From Ruminococcus sp. Marseille-P6503 (lineage in GTDB: Bacteria; Bacillota; Clostridia; Oscillospirales; Ruminococcaceae): 64,000 bases of DNA. Shown here one piece after another: positions 32,760 to 39,919 of this stretch; position 1 is the stretch's first letter; the number at the start of each line of letters is the position of its first letter. The notes below the pieces were generated by a model, which did not search any database, was not told where the DNA came from, and worked only from the letters and a program-made list of their open reading frames with translations. Position numbers and translations under genes: made by a program. The stretch covers positions 868,001 to 932,000 of the forward strand of contig NZ_UWPB01000001.1 in assembly GCF_900604945.1 (NCBI RefSeq). The letters are read 5' to 3'.

Positions 32760-33317
32760 ATGAAAAAGCTGATTACATCGCTTGCGATAATCGCTTTGGT
32801 ATCAAATATTAGCCTTGATGTTCGTGCCGCTGAAATACTTGACAGGGACTACATAGAATCCGAAATATGGGAGGAAATGTGGCTCGGTAAGGACGATGAC
32901 GGAACGGAATTTCCCGAAGCTTCGTACAAACGTCATCTGCTTGACGAGTGGCTGAACGAGAATTACGGCTCTGACGATTATGATTGGACAGCTATCGGCG
33001 AACTGAAATATCAGTACAAAGACTATTACAACAGTCTGACGGAAAATTGGAATTTCAATGATGAAAACGGCAAGTGGACGATTGAAACTGAGGATAAAAC
33101 CTACAGCTTTATGCTGACCAATAACGCTTGGCAGATGATTGACCAAAACGGCAATGCCATTGATTCATTTCCGATATTCAGTACATTGGAAGAGGAAGAA
33201 AAACCGAACGATTCCCCGATAAATGACAACGGCGAATCGGGAAACAGAGTTATAGGCAGTGTGGATAACCGAACGGAAACGTATTCTGACAGCCTTGACG
33301 ATGATGAGAGTAACTGA
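32760..33317 (+). CDS. Secreted acidic protein, C-terminus cut by an IS
   Basis: 185 residues with a signal peptide (MKKLITSLAIIALVSNISLD-VRAA) and an acidic, aromatic-rich body. No domain is recognised. The last sense codon AAC is followed by TGA formed at the IS junction (33315-33317), so the natural C-terminus is missing and the stop codon is supplied by the junction. The strong consensus promoter suggests high expression before, and perhaps after, disruption. Confidence 0.6.
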   Translation: MKKLITSLAIIALVSNISLDVRAAEILDRDYIESEIWEEMWLGKDDDGTEFPEASYKRHLLDEWLNENYGSDDYDWTAIGELKYQYKDYYNSLTENWNFNDENGKWTIETEDKTYSFMLTNNAWQMIDQNGNAIDSFPIFSTLEEEEKPNDSPINDNGESGNRVIGSVDNRTETYSDSLDDDESN

Positions 33318-33346
33318 ACCAATGTCAATAAAGTGGACAAGAAAAA

Positions 33347-34237
33347 TCAGAAAAAATCGAATTCAGCTTGAATAGGAGTCAAGCCGTTATTATGAGAATG
33401 AGGTCTTACCGAATTGTAAAAACCGTTAATGTACTGAAAAAGAGCAAGGTATAAATCCTCAAGAGAAGAATAAGTCTTACGGTTAACCTCTTCCTTTTTC
33501 AAGTATTTGAAAAAGCATTCCATAACAGCATTATCATAAGGATGCCCCTTTGCCGAAAAGGACTGAATCATGTTCAGATCGTCCAGATGTCTGCGAAATT
33601 CAGAGGATGTGAATTGGCTCCCTCTGTCCGTGTGGAATATTATACCTATGGATTTGCCTCTTGCGGCAACAGCCGCATTAACGGTATCTATCGCAAGTTT
33701 AGTATCAATTTTATTTGATAATTTGTATGCAATCACCTTCCTTGAAAACAGATCGAGAATCACGCATAAGTAATAAAATCTTCCCGCTGCTCTTATGTAC
33801 GTAAAGTCGCATACCCACGCCTTGTTCGGAGCAGATTGATTGAAATTTTGAGACAAAATATTTTTGCATTCTCCATCGGAATCCGATTTTGCTTTGTGCT
33901 TAAATGGCTTAACAGCGCTCATTTTGGGTAAGTTCATACTCTTCATCAGACGGTACGCTCTGCCGGCGCTGATGTTTATGCGATAATCACGCTGAAGACA
34001 AATTTTCATTTTTTCAGCGCCAAAACGCTTTTTAGTTCTTGTATAAAGCTCAAGAATACATTTGCGTATATGGCGGTTTTCCTTTTCGCGGTTGCTTTCA
34101 TGATGACTTATGTATTTGTAGTAAGTACTTCGGTTTACACCGAGAACACGGCAAAGCGTTGTGATTTTGTGTTCACCGGAAAGCAGCTTAACGGCTTTTA
34201 ATCTTTGTCTGAGTGAGGCGTGAATATCGCAATGGCT
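33347..34237 (-). CDS. IS3-family transposase OrfB, copy 2
   Basis: The DDE integrase with WVCDFTYI, FHTDRGSQF and NAVMECFFKYLKKEEV intact. It is read by -1 frameshift from orfA at the A7G run complementary to 34236-34243, and no usable initiation codon lies near the beginning. It differs from copy 1 by a few substitutions (for example IQAEFDFF at the end instead of IQAESNFF). Confidence 0.88.
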   Translation of the reverse strand, partial: SHCDIHASLRQRLKAVKLLSGEHKITTLCRVLGVNRSTYYKYISHHESNREKENRHIRKCILELYTRTKKRFGAEKMKICLQRDYRINISAGRAYRLMKSMNLPKMSAVKPFKHKAKSDSDGECKNILSQNFNQSAPNKAWVCDFTYIRAAGRFYYLCVILDLFSRKVIAYKLSNKIDTKLAIDTVNAAVAARGKSIGIIFHTDRGSQFTSSEFRRHLDDLNMIQSFSAKGHPYDNAVMECFFKYLKKEEVNRKTYSSLEDLYLALFQYINGFYNSVRPHSHNNGLTPIQAEFDFF

Positions 34238-34485
34238 TTTTTTAATATCAGATTTTCCTCCTCAAGCTGTGCGTTTCGTTTCTGAAGCTCCTTGATTTGC
34301 TTGGAGGTAAGAATAGTGTTATCGTCCATTTTGACCTCTGAATACTTCTTTATCCAGTTGGCTAAGGCGCTGTGCGATATTCCGTATTCCTGACTTATCT
34401 GAGAATAGGTTTTCCCTGATTGATATAAATTTACGATTGTTTGCTTGAATTCCTCTGTGTACTTCGGTTTGCTTTTTCCTGACAT
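34198..34485 (-). CDS. IS3-family transposase OrfA, copy 2
   Basis: 95 residues, identical in protein to copy 1: an HTH (YSQISQEYGISHSALANWIK) then a leucine-zipper-like segment. It ends after the slippery heptamer used to make the OrfAB fusion. Confidence 0.9.
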   Translation of the reverse strand: MSGKSKPKYTEEFKQTIVNLYQSGKTYSQISQEYGISHSALANWIKKYSEVKMDDNTILTSKQIKELQKRNAQLEEENLILKKAIAIFTPHSDKD

Positions 34486-34561
34486 TTTTTATTCCTCCTA
34501 CTTGTCTTTTATTTTGATGTTTTTATTATATCTTACTTGTCCACTTTTTTAGTATATATCC

Positions 34562-35368
34562 ACTACAAATACATAAATCACCGTGAAAGCAACCGCGAAA
34601 AGGAAAACCGCCATATACGCAAATGTATTCTTGAGCTTTATACAAGAACTAAAAAGCGTTTTGGCGCTGAAAAAATGAAAATTTGTCTTCAGCGTGATTA
34701 TCGCATAAACATCAGCGCCGGCAGAGCGTACCGTCTGATGAAGAGTATGAACCTGCCTAAAATGAGCACTGTTAAGCCATTTAAGCACAAATCAAAATCG
34801 GTTTCCAATGGAGAATGCAAAAATATTTTGTCTCAAAATTTCAATCAATCTGCTCCGAACAAGGCGTGGGTATGCGACTTTACGTACATAAGAGCAGCGG
34901 GAAGATTTTATTATTTATGCGTAATTCTCGATCTGTTTTCAAGGAAGGTGATCGCATACAAATTATCAAATAAAATTGATACTAAACTTGCGATAGATAC
35001 CGTTAATTCGGCTGTTGCCGCAAGAGGCAAATCCATAGGTATAATATTCCACACGGACAAAGGGAGCCAATTCACATCCTCTGAATTTCGCAGACATCTG
35101 GACAATCTGAACATGATTCAGTCCTTTTCGGCAAAGGGGCATCCTTATGATAATGCTGTTATGGAATGCTTTTTCAAATACTTGAAAAAGGAAGAGGTTA
35201 ATCGTAAGGCTTATTCTTCTCTTGAGGATTTAAACCTTGCTCTTTTTCAATACATTAACGGTTTTTACAATTCGGTAAGACCTCATTCTCATAATAACGG
35301 CTTGACTCCTATTCAAGCTGAATCCAATTTTTTCTGATTTTTCTTGTCCACTTTATTGACATTGGTTC
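34562..35368 (+). mobile_element. 3' fragment of an IS3-family element (copy F, right part)
   Basis: Forward-oriented IS sequence from about IS position 442 to the right end (GGTTC at 35364-35368). It carries orfB without its first codons (stop at 35337). The catalytic residues remain, with FHTDKGSQF. It pairs with the left fragment at 14442-14698. Relative to a full copy, about 186 bp between two CTTAC sites are missing, so this copy had already suffered an internal deletion or lost it on interruption. Confidence 0.85.
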
Positions 35369-35482
35369 ATCGATCAGCAAGACCTTTTTCCCAAGCTCCG
35401 CAAGACCGGCTCCTAAATTAAACGCCGTAGTTGTTTTTGCAACACCGCCTTTCTGATTGCATATGGCTATTACCTTTGACAT
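35369..35482 (-). pseudogene. N-terminal fragment of a ParA-family ATPase
   Basis: The first ~38 residues of a ParA/Soj ATPase: [20 protein letters not shown] with the deviant Walker A KGGVAKT, then GKKVLLID, where the family continues ADPQ. The frame instead runs into the IS right end. AAGGAGGGAG precedes the ATG. Such ParA genes are frequent in conjugative and plasmid-derived elements, so this is probably debris from another element beside the tRNA-Asn site. Confidence 0.85.
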
Positions 35483-35508
35483 CTTTCTCCCTCCTTTCAT
35501 TTTGACAT

Positions 35509-35541
35509 TAAAAAAGCCGACTATTCTGAGAATAATCGGCT
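35509..35541 (-). terminator. Terminator/attenuator upstream of the parA fragment
   Basis: On the minus strand AGCCGATTATTC pairs with GAATAGTCGGCT (one mismatch), followed by TTTTTT. It lies only ~27 bp before the parA start, so it may attenuate that gene or end a transcript coming from the right. Confidence 0.65.
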
Positions 35542-35699
35542 ATGTACTGGTATATATATCAAAGATTTTCCGGTAAACATCCTTAAAAGCTTTCGTCATA
35601 AAATCGGCGTTTTGCACTAAATTATACAGTATAACTTATGCATATTTACAAACAACGCTTATATATTTGCACATTTAACTCCAGCCAAAACAGGCAGTA

Positions 35700-35734
35700 A
35701 AAAAGCCCGTAAACGCTTTGTTTACAGACTTTTT
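35700..35734 (-). terminator. Terminator following the tRNA-Asn 3' end
   Basis: GTAAAC and GTTTAC arms, extended by AAAAAG(CC) and GACTTTTT, give a hairpin with T runs on both strands. On the minus strand it starts 3 bp after the tRNA tail, as expected for the original tRNA terminator left on the chromosome side of an integration. Confidence 0.75.
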
Positions 35735-35736
35735 CT

Positions 35737-35759
35737 TGGCTCCCCAAGTTGGACTCGAA
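35737..35759 (-). other. att site: 3' end of tRNA-Asn duplicated by integration
   Basis: The minus strand reads TTCGAGTCCAACTTGGGGAG then CCA: T-loop, T-stem 3' strand, acceptor strand TTGGGGA, discriminator G and CCA of tRNA-Asn(GTT). The sequence before it is not tRNA, so only the 3' 23 nt are present. It lies 34 bp from the stop of a tyrosine integrase that faces it. This is the usual attachment layout of an element inserted in a tRNA gene. Confidence 0.82.
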
Positions 35760-35793
35760 GCAACTTGGGATTTGACTCAAAATAATTACATAT

Positions 35794-36831
35794 TTACATA
35801 ATGTTACTGTAAATATTAATATCATGAAGATACTTAGATTGCAGTTTGATTGCATTTTTTTTAGGCTTCATATCAACTTTCACATAGACATTAGCTGTAG
35901 TTTCTATGTTTTTATGTCCGAGCAGCTTAGATACAACGTCAATATCTACTCCGGCTGAGAGCAAATCGGTTGCGTAATTATGACGAAGCTTATGAAACAA
36001 GATATTACAATGATTTAAATTGTTATCTTTGAGAATATCTTTAAGGTTGTCATATAAGGTTTTGTAATTGGTAAGTTTTCCTTGGGCATTTGGAAAGACA
36101 AGATTCAAGTTTGAATTAAGCTCTATTTTATCTTTCCATTTTTGATTTTCGGGCAAATCACGGAATTCAAGCCAACTTCGTAACAACACAATAACTTGTT
36201 CAGAAACAGGTATATCTCTGATACTAGTAGCTGTTTTGGTACTTGACAGCATCACTCCCCTTTTAGCAATTTCGCCTCCGGGCAGTTCAATATAGTTATC
36301 AACAACTGAGCGTTGAATATGAATGATTTTCTCTGTAAAATCTATATCAGTCCAGAACAGCCCAAGCAACTCCCCTATCCTCATTCCAGTCAAAAACAGC
36401 ACAGGAACTATAACGTTTAGCTTGGGGTATTTTGGAAGTATTTTGAATAAAGCTTTTAAATCCTCTTTCGATACAAGGCGATCTTTTGCTTCTGGAATAT
36501 TTCCTTTTGGGCGTTTAAAATCATAGTCAAAAGGATTTATAGTTATATATCCTTTCAGCAATGCCTTTTTAAATACAGCTTTAACAAGTGAATAAATAGA
36601 TTTTATGTATTTATCACTATAGAGGCTGCCATTGTTTTTGAAACGTATAAAAGAGAAAAATCTGTTAAGTCTGACATCGTTGATATCTTCAATGAAAATA
36701 TCTTCAAAATATTCAAAGATTCGCTTAGCAATTTTTTTCTCCCACGCAGCTGTGCGTAAACTCTTATATGAGTTTTTGCGTTCTTCTAAAACAAGTTCTA
36801 ATACTTCATTAAATTTGTGCTTGTGTTTCAT
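35794..36831 (-). CDS. int: Tyrosine integrase of the conjugative element
   Basis: A 345-residue phage-type integrase. An N-terminal core-binding domain (~1-120) is followed by a catalytic domain with TGMRIGELLGL (Arg ~157), HKLRHNYATDLL (~275), LGHKNIETT and Tyr in ANVYVKV (~318). Its 3' end abuts the tRNA-Asn att site. GGAGG precedes the ATG. It should excise and integrate the element extending right of 35.74 kb. Confidence 0.93.
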   Translation of the reverse strand: MKHKHKFNEVLELVLEERKNSYKSLRTAAWEKKIAKRIFEYFEDIFIEDINDVRLNRFFSFIRFKNNGSLYSDKYIKSIYSLVKAVFKKALLKGYITINPFDYDFKRPKGNIPEAKDRLVSKEDLKALFKILPKYPKLNVIVPVLFLTGMRIGELLGLFWTDIDFTEKIIHIQRSVVDNYIELPGGEIAKRGVMLSSTKTATSIRDIPVSEQVIVLLRSWLEFRDLPENQKWKDKIELNSNLNLVFPNAQGKLTNYKTLYDNLKDILKDNNLNHCNILFHKLRHNYATDLLSAGVDIDVVSKLLGHKNIETTANVYVKVDMKPKKNAIKLQSKYLHDINIYSNIM

Positions 36832-37163
36832 AGTTTTTAAACCTCCAAAATTTTGAATTTTTTATGCAACTTTTTCTTTATTAACGTTGCTTCTCTTATT
36901 ATACAAATATTAGCTGTTTATTTCTATAATATTTTAATGCTTTTGTATATAATAACGACTTTTTTCTACAAATTACATAATTGTGAGCTGTGCTTTTTGT
37001 TTGTAATTAATACAACATTCTACATATTGCACAAAAAAAGCATTGTAAATTAAAAAGTTGCACAAAATTTTAAAATACTAAATTTATGTATCATACAAAC
37101 TTATTCGCCAATGGCGAATAAGTTAGAAATTTGAGAAGTATTGTGCAAGGAGGGGTGAAAGAG
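36832..37163 (+). promoter_or_regulatory. Control region between integrase and first rightward gene
   Basis: No gene. It contains TTGCACAA at 37027-37034 and 37058-37065 and its inverse TTGTGCAA at 37141-37148, so one short motif occurs three times. It also holds a palindrome at 37098-37124 (AACTTATTCGCC-AAT-GGCGAATAAGTT). This divergent region is the natural place for operators controlling excision and the rightward operon. Confidence 0.5.
37098..37124. repeat. 12-bp-arm palindrome, copy A
   Basis: AACTTATTCGCC and GGCGAATAAGTT flank AAT; perfect arms. Related palindromes occur at 39952-39978 and 59693-59725. Confidence 0.8.
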
Positions 37164-37328
37164 ATGATAATGTCAATAACAATTGATGTTGACGCTAAAG
37201 CATCCGGTTATGCTAACGAAAATGAGCTTAAAGATGATATCGTGATTTTTGCAAGAGATCTCATCATTAACGGAGCAGAAGAGGAATGCGTTGAATTAAC
37301 TATGCTAAGCGTTGAATACGAAAATTGA
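37164..37328 (+). CDS. Small hypothetical protein
   Basis: 54 residues beginning MIMSITIDVDAKASGYANEN, acidic, soluble. The ATG at 37164 follows AAGGAGGGG by 8 bp. No family is recognised. It is the first gene of the rightward cargo block. Confidence 0.5.
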   Translation: MIMSITIDVDAKASGYANENELKDDIVIFARDLIINGAEEECVELTMLSVEYEN

Positions 37329-37420
37329 TATATCATGAACCGTGCCGGTGATCAGATCGCCGGCATATTTGATGATATATTATCATATCATCAGCATAAA
37401 ACAGCGATTGCAACGCTGAC

Positions 37421-37460
37421 GAGGACGGCTTTCCCCCATCAACCCTGCCGTCCTCTTTTT
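37421..37460 (+). terminator. Intrinsic terminator in the cargo leader
   Basis: GAGGACGGC (37421-37429) pairs with GCCGTCCTC (37447-37455), then TTTTT. Upstream, GCCGGTGATC/GATCGCCGGC (about 37347-37367) forms a second hairpin. A 17-codon frame (37487-37540, MVRRKISEDTIANLNNI) follows; its status is unclear. Confidence 0.8.
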
Positions 37461-37570
37461 ATGCTTAAAAGAAAGAGGTCTGTTTTATGGTAAGAAGAAA
37501 AATATCTGAGGACACTATTGCAAATTTAAATAACATTTAAATATGATAAAGAAAGGTGGAAATAATTATC

Positions 37571-38230
37571 ATGTTAAAAAGTCATAAAATTAAATTAAAT
37601 GTTGAGTTTTGCGACAAGATTTTGTCCGGTCTTCAAAATTTCATAATCTGCGAAGATAACAAAGATTTTCAAACGGGCGATATAATTTCATTTATTCCAG
37701 TTTTACAGGACGAAATTACAACTCATGAAATTTTTGAACACACATACGAAATCAAATTTATTTTTTCTGGTTCCGGACTTTCAGAAGGGTGGATTGCGCT
37801 GGGGTTTAAAGAGATAAACCCTGTGCTCATTTTGATAAATTTGATAGATGAAACGACAGAACGTATGAACAATACTTTTATAGAAAGCTTCGATGAGTTG
37901 TGTCAGTTTCATAGTACTTATTTCGATCAGAGTTATGCTGATATGTTGCTTTCTAAAGAAAGCATACTATCGGAATTAGAGCAATGGATTAAAGTTCAAG
38001 AGATTTTATATCTTTCTGTTGACAAAAATAAAGGTTTTATTAGTTTTATTTCAAAACCTGAAGACTTTTTTCATATATCAATAAAATTTCCTAGTATAGA
38101 TCGTGACGATTTTCCCCGGTTTTTTGGATCGTACTCAACCGCAGAAGAAGCATATACGTTTTTAAAAACAAATTACATACGATCTGATGAAGAAATCGTT
38201 TATATAGATAAAATTTCCGAAAATCTTTAA
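37571..38230 (+). CDS. DUF3850-like (ASCH/PUA-type) protein
   Basis: 219 residues. The first ~55 (KSHKIKLNVEFCDKILSGLQ, then DFQTGDIISFIPV) follow the DUF3850 pattern: Lys-rich strand, F-x-I-x-x-G, and a DF-x-x-GD-I loop, a PUA/ASCH-type fold thought to bind RNA or modified bases. The remainder is not recognised. The ATG at 37571 follows AGGTGGA. The family is often carried by phages and mobile elements. Confidence 0.5.
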   Translation: MLKSHKIKLNVEFCDKILSGLQNFIICEDNKDFQTGDIISFIPVLQDEITTHEIFEHTYEIKFIFSGSGLSEGWIALGFKEINPVLILINLIDETTERMNNTFIESFDELCQFHSTYFDQSYADMLLSKESILSELEQWIKVQEILYLSVDKNKGFISFISKPEDFFHISIKFPSIDRDDFPRFFGSYSTAEEAYTFLKTNYIRSDEEIVYIDKISENL

Positions 38231-38264
38231 GCAAAACTCAAAACAATATAATTGAGGGATGAAA

Positions 38265-38492
38265 ATGATCGATATAAAAAAAATGATGGAGTTATTTATA
38301 AAAAAGTTTGAAGACGAATTTGGTAAGAACGCCAAAATTGAGTATGGAGATAAAATCGCAATTGTTATGAAAAATTGCGTTGGTATTATTAAAATAGACG
38401 AAACTGAAAATCTTTCTTTATCTTTGACTCCTAACATAGTACACATTAACAACGAGTTAGATGTATACTGCAAATCAGAAGATTGTGAATGA
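38265..38492 (+). CDS. Small hypothetical protein
   Basis: 75 residues, a helical Lys-rich N-terminus then beta-like segments (KIAIVMKNCVGIIKID). GAGGG lies 6-7 bp before the ATG at 38265. No family is recognised. Confidence 0.4.
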   Translation: MIDIKKMMELFIKKFEDEFGKNAKIEYGDKIAIVMKNCVGIIKIDETENLSLSLTPNIVHINNELDVYCKSEDCE

Positions 38493-38527
38493 TAAGTCAA
38501 ATAAAAGCTTGTTCTGGAAAATTTATG

Positions 38528-38556
38528 TTGACATTTGTCAGTCAAAATAGTATAAT
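38528..38556 (+). promoter_or_regulatory. Consensus promoter for the lipoprotein gene
   Basis: TTGACA (38528-38533) and TATAAT (38551-38556), 17 bp apart: a perfect sigma-A match. The ribosome site AGGAGG is at about 38581. Confidence 0.9.
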
Positions 38557-38593
38557 AAAGTTGAAAAAGAAACAAATTATAGGAGGTATCACT

Positions 38594-39502
38594 ATGAAAA
38601 TAAAGCTCACTGCGATCATGCTCTCGGCATTAATGCTCACATTGACTTCATGCGGTTCAGTTGACGATACGGCAGACGTTAAGGTCACGACCACAACCAC
38701 GACCGCTTCGTCAGCGGTTACGGCATGGAATACTGATCTTATCACTTCGGCTCAGACTACGACTACTTCGTCTGCGTCGATCACAACGACTACGACAAAA
38801 AAATCTACAACTACGAAAAAGACCACGACTGCTAAGAAGAAAACAGACAAAGCTGCAACTACAAAAAAGACCGTTTCTGCTCAGAGCAGCAACGGCGGAA
38901 ACAACTATGTAGAGAATAATAACGGCAATTCCGGCGGCAACACTTATACTAATAATCCGGCGCCGGTGCAAACTCAGCCTCAGAACAATAACTCCGGCAA
39001 CAGCGGCAATAATGGAAACAGCGGAAACACAACTACACAAGCAACAACTAAAGCTACTACCGCCAAAAAGACGACCACAACTGCGAAGAAAACTACGACT
39101 GCTAAGAAGACTACGACCACAGCTGCGGCGGCTAAACTTACTCAGTCTGATATTGATAAGCTTGTGAAAGAAATGCAGGCTTATTCAAACGAAAAGGCAA
39201 GACCGTTTGTTGAGGATTTAGTTAAGAACTCTCCCATGTACAGTGGTTCGTCGCAATCAGTTATTGATAAAGTCGTTGAAGATTATCTTTCCGATTGTAG
39301 CAAAACCCCTTCCAACAGCTCATGGGATAGTCCTAACAAAATATATCCAAACGTATGGGATTATCAAGGGGCAAAAGGTGTAATTCAAAGTCATATCGAT
39401 TCAACTTATAGTTCTTTTCCTAATACACACATTGTAGTATATGCTGAATATAGTAAAGATTCTAACGGAAAGAATTTTTGGAAGATCTATTTATTAAGAT
39501 AA
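38594..39502 (+). CDS. Thr/Lys-rich lipoprotein
   Basis: 302 residues. The lipobox LTSC ends the signal peptide (MKIKLTAIMLSALMLTLTSC), so it should be lipid-anchored. A long low-complexity stretch of Thr, Lys and Asn/Gly (~35-210, with repeated TTTKK and GNSGGN units) acts as a wall-spanning stalk. The C-terminal ~95 residues form a small folded domain (LTQSDIDKLVKEMQAYSNEK, ending NFWKIYLLR) that I do not recognise. The start is the ATG at 38594 after GGAGG. Confidence 0.75.
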   Translation: MKIKLTAIMLSALMLTLTSCGSVDDTADVKVTTTTTTASSAVTAWNTDLITSAQTTTTSSASITTTTTKKSTTTKKTTTAKKKTDKAATTKKTVSAQSSNGGNNYVENNNGNSGGNTYTNNPAPVQTQPQNNNSGNSGNNGNSGNTTTQATTKATTAKKTTTTAKKTTTAKKTTTTAAAAKLTQSDIDKLVKEMQAYSNEKARPFVEDLVKNSPMYSGSSQSVIDKVVEDYLSDCSKTPSNSSWDSPNKIYPNVWDYQGAKGVIQSHIDSTYSSFPNTHIVVYAEYSKDSNGKNFWKIYLLR

Positions 39503-39514
39503 TTCAAAGTTTTC

Positions 39515-39637
39515 TTGACAAATATAAAAAAGCGTGATATACTAATTATAGAAAAAGGAGCATACTGATAGACGGTTGCCCTATAACTTTTGATTAAAAA
39601 TAACCGCAAGTTTCTCAGGCTCGGCGGTTATTTTTTT
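39515..39637 (+). ncRNA. Candidate antitoxin RNA with promoter and terminator
   Basis: TTGACA (39515-39520) and TATACT (39538-39543), 17 bp apart, predict a start near 39550. The stem AATAACCGC/GCGGTTATT plus T7 ends it near 39637. No open frame of note lies between. The ~88-nt RNA runs toward a divergent tiny hydrophobic gene and overlaps its 3' end through a shared bidirectional terminator, as in type I toxin-antitoxin loci. Confidence 0.65.
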
Positions 39638-39711
39638 ATGTTTCTTATCAGCTCTGTAAGAGCGACTAAAAACACGACAGCTAAAGCTATGTAGAGTATC
39701 TCCAAAGCCAT
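39628..39711 (-). CDS. Type I toxin-like small hydrophobic peptide
   Basis: 27 residues: MALEILYIALAVVFLVALTE, then LIRNIKK. One TM helix followed by a short basic tail is the form of Fst/TxpA/holin-like type I toxins. The ribosome site AAAGGAGGTGAT is near-perfect, and the 5' leader is long (~95 nt). The stop lies inside the terminator shared with the opposing RNA. A small exported peptide without toxicity is the alternative. Confidence 0.68.
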   Translation of the reverse strand: MALEILYIALAVVFLVALTELIRNIKK

Positions 39712-39812
39712 TGCTATCACCTCCTTTCGCAGACCATTTCACACTAAGTGATACTCCGGTTTCTGCTAATGAGAGGACAACCGCCTACCGTTTTTGGTAT
39801 GCTCCGTGATTA

Positions 39813-39841
39813 AATATATCATAAAAATCGAATACTGTCAA
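39813..39841 (-). promoter_or_regulatory. Promoter of the toxin-like gene
   Basis: On the minus strand TTGACA and TATATT are 17 bp apart. The first ~30 nt of the transcript (GGAGCATACC, then CGGTTGTCC; 39773-39805 inverted) resemble the start of the opposing RNA (39557-39582), so the two promoters and 5' ends look like an inverted duplication. Confidence 0.65.
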
Positions 39842-39845
39842 TATT

Positions 39846-39882
39846 AAGAACGTTTTGAAATTTTCAACACGTTCTTTTTTTA
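39846..39882 (+). terminator. Hairpin with T run before the adhesin gene
   Basis: AAGAACGTTTTGAAA pairs with TTTCAACACGTTCTT (one mismatch), then TTTTTT. It separates the toxin-like locus from the adhesin gene on the + strand. Confidence 0.7.
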
Positions 39883-39919
39883 TTATCAAAATTAAATTAT
39901 GAAAGGAAAAGTGAAAGAA

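Larger units (their letters stand above)
33316..34561 (-). mobile_element. Complete IS3-family insertion sequence, copy 2
   Basis: A 1246-bp copy in the same orientation and of the same length as 14699-15944, with only a few base differences. It is flanked by ACT on both sides (33313-33315 and 34562-34564). Its right neighbour is the 3' fragment of the third IS copy. Confidence 0.92.

Noticed and set aside
35737-35759. A functional tRNA gene
   Set aside because: Only the 3' 23 nt of tRNA-Asn are present; no anticodon or D arm upstream.
38711-39040. Arg/Ser-rich frames opposite the lipoprotein gene
   Set aside because: Arise from the Thr/Lys low-complexity stretch read in other frames.
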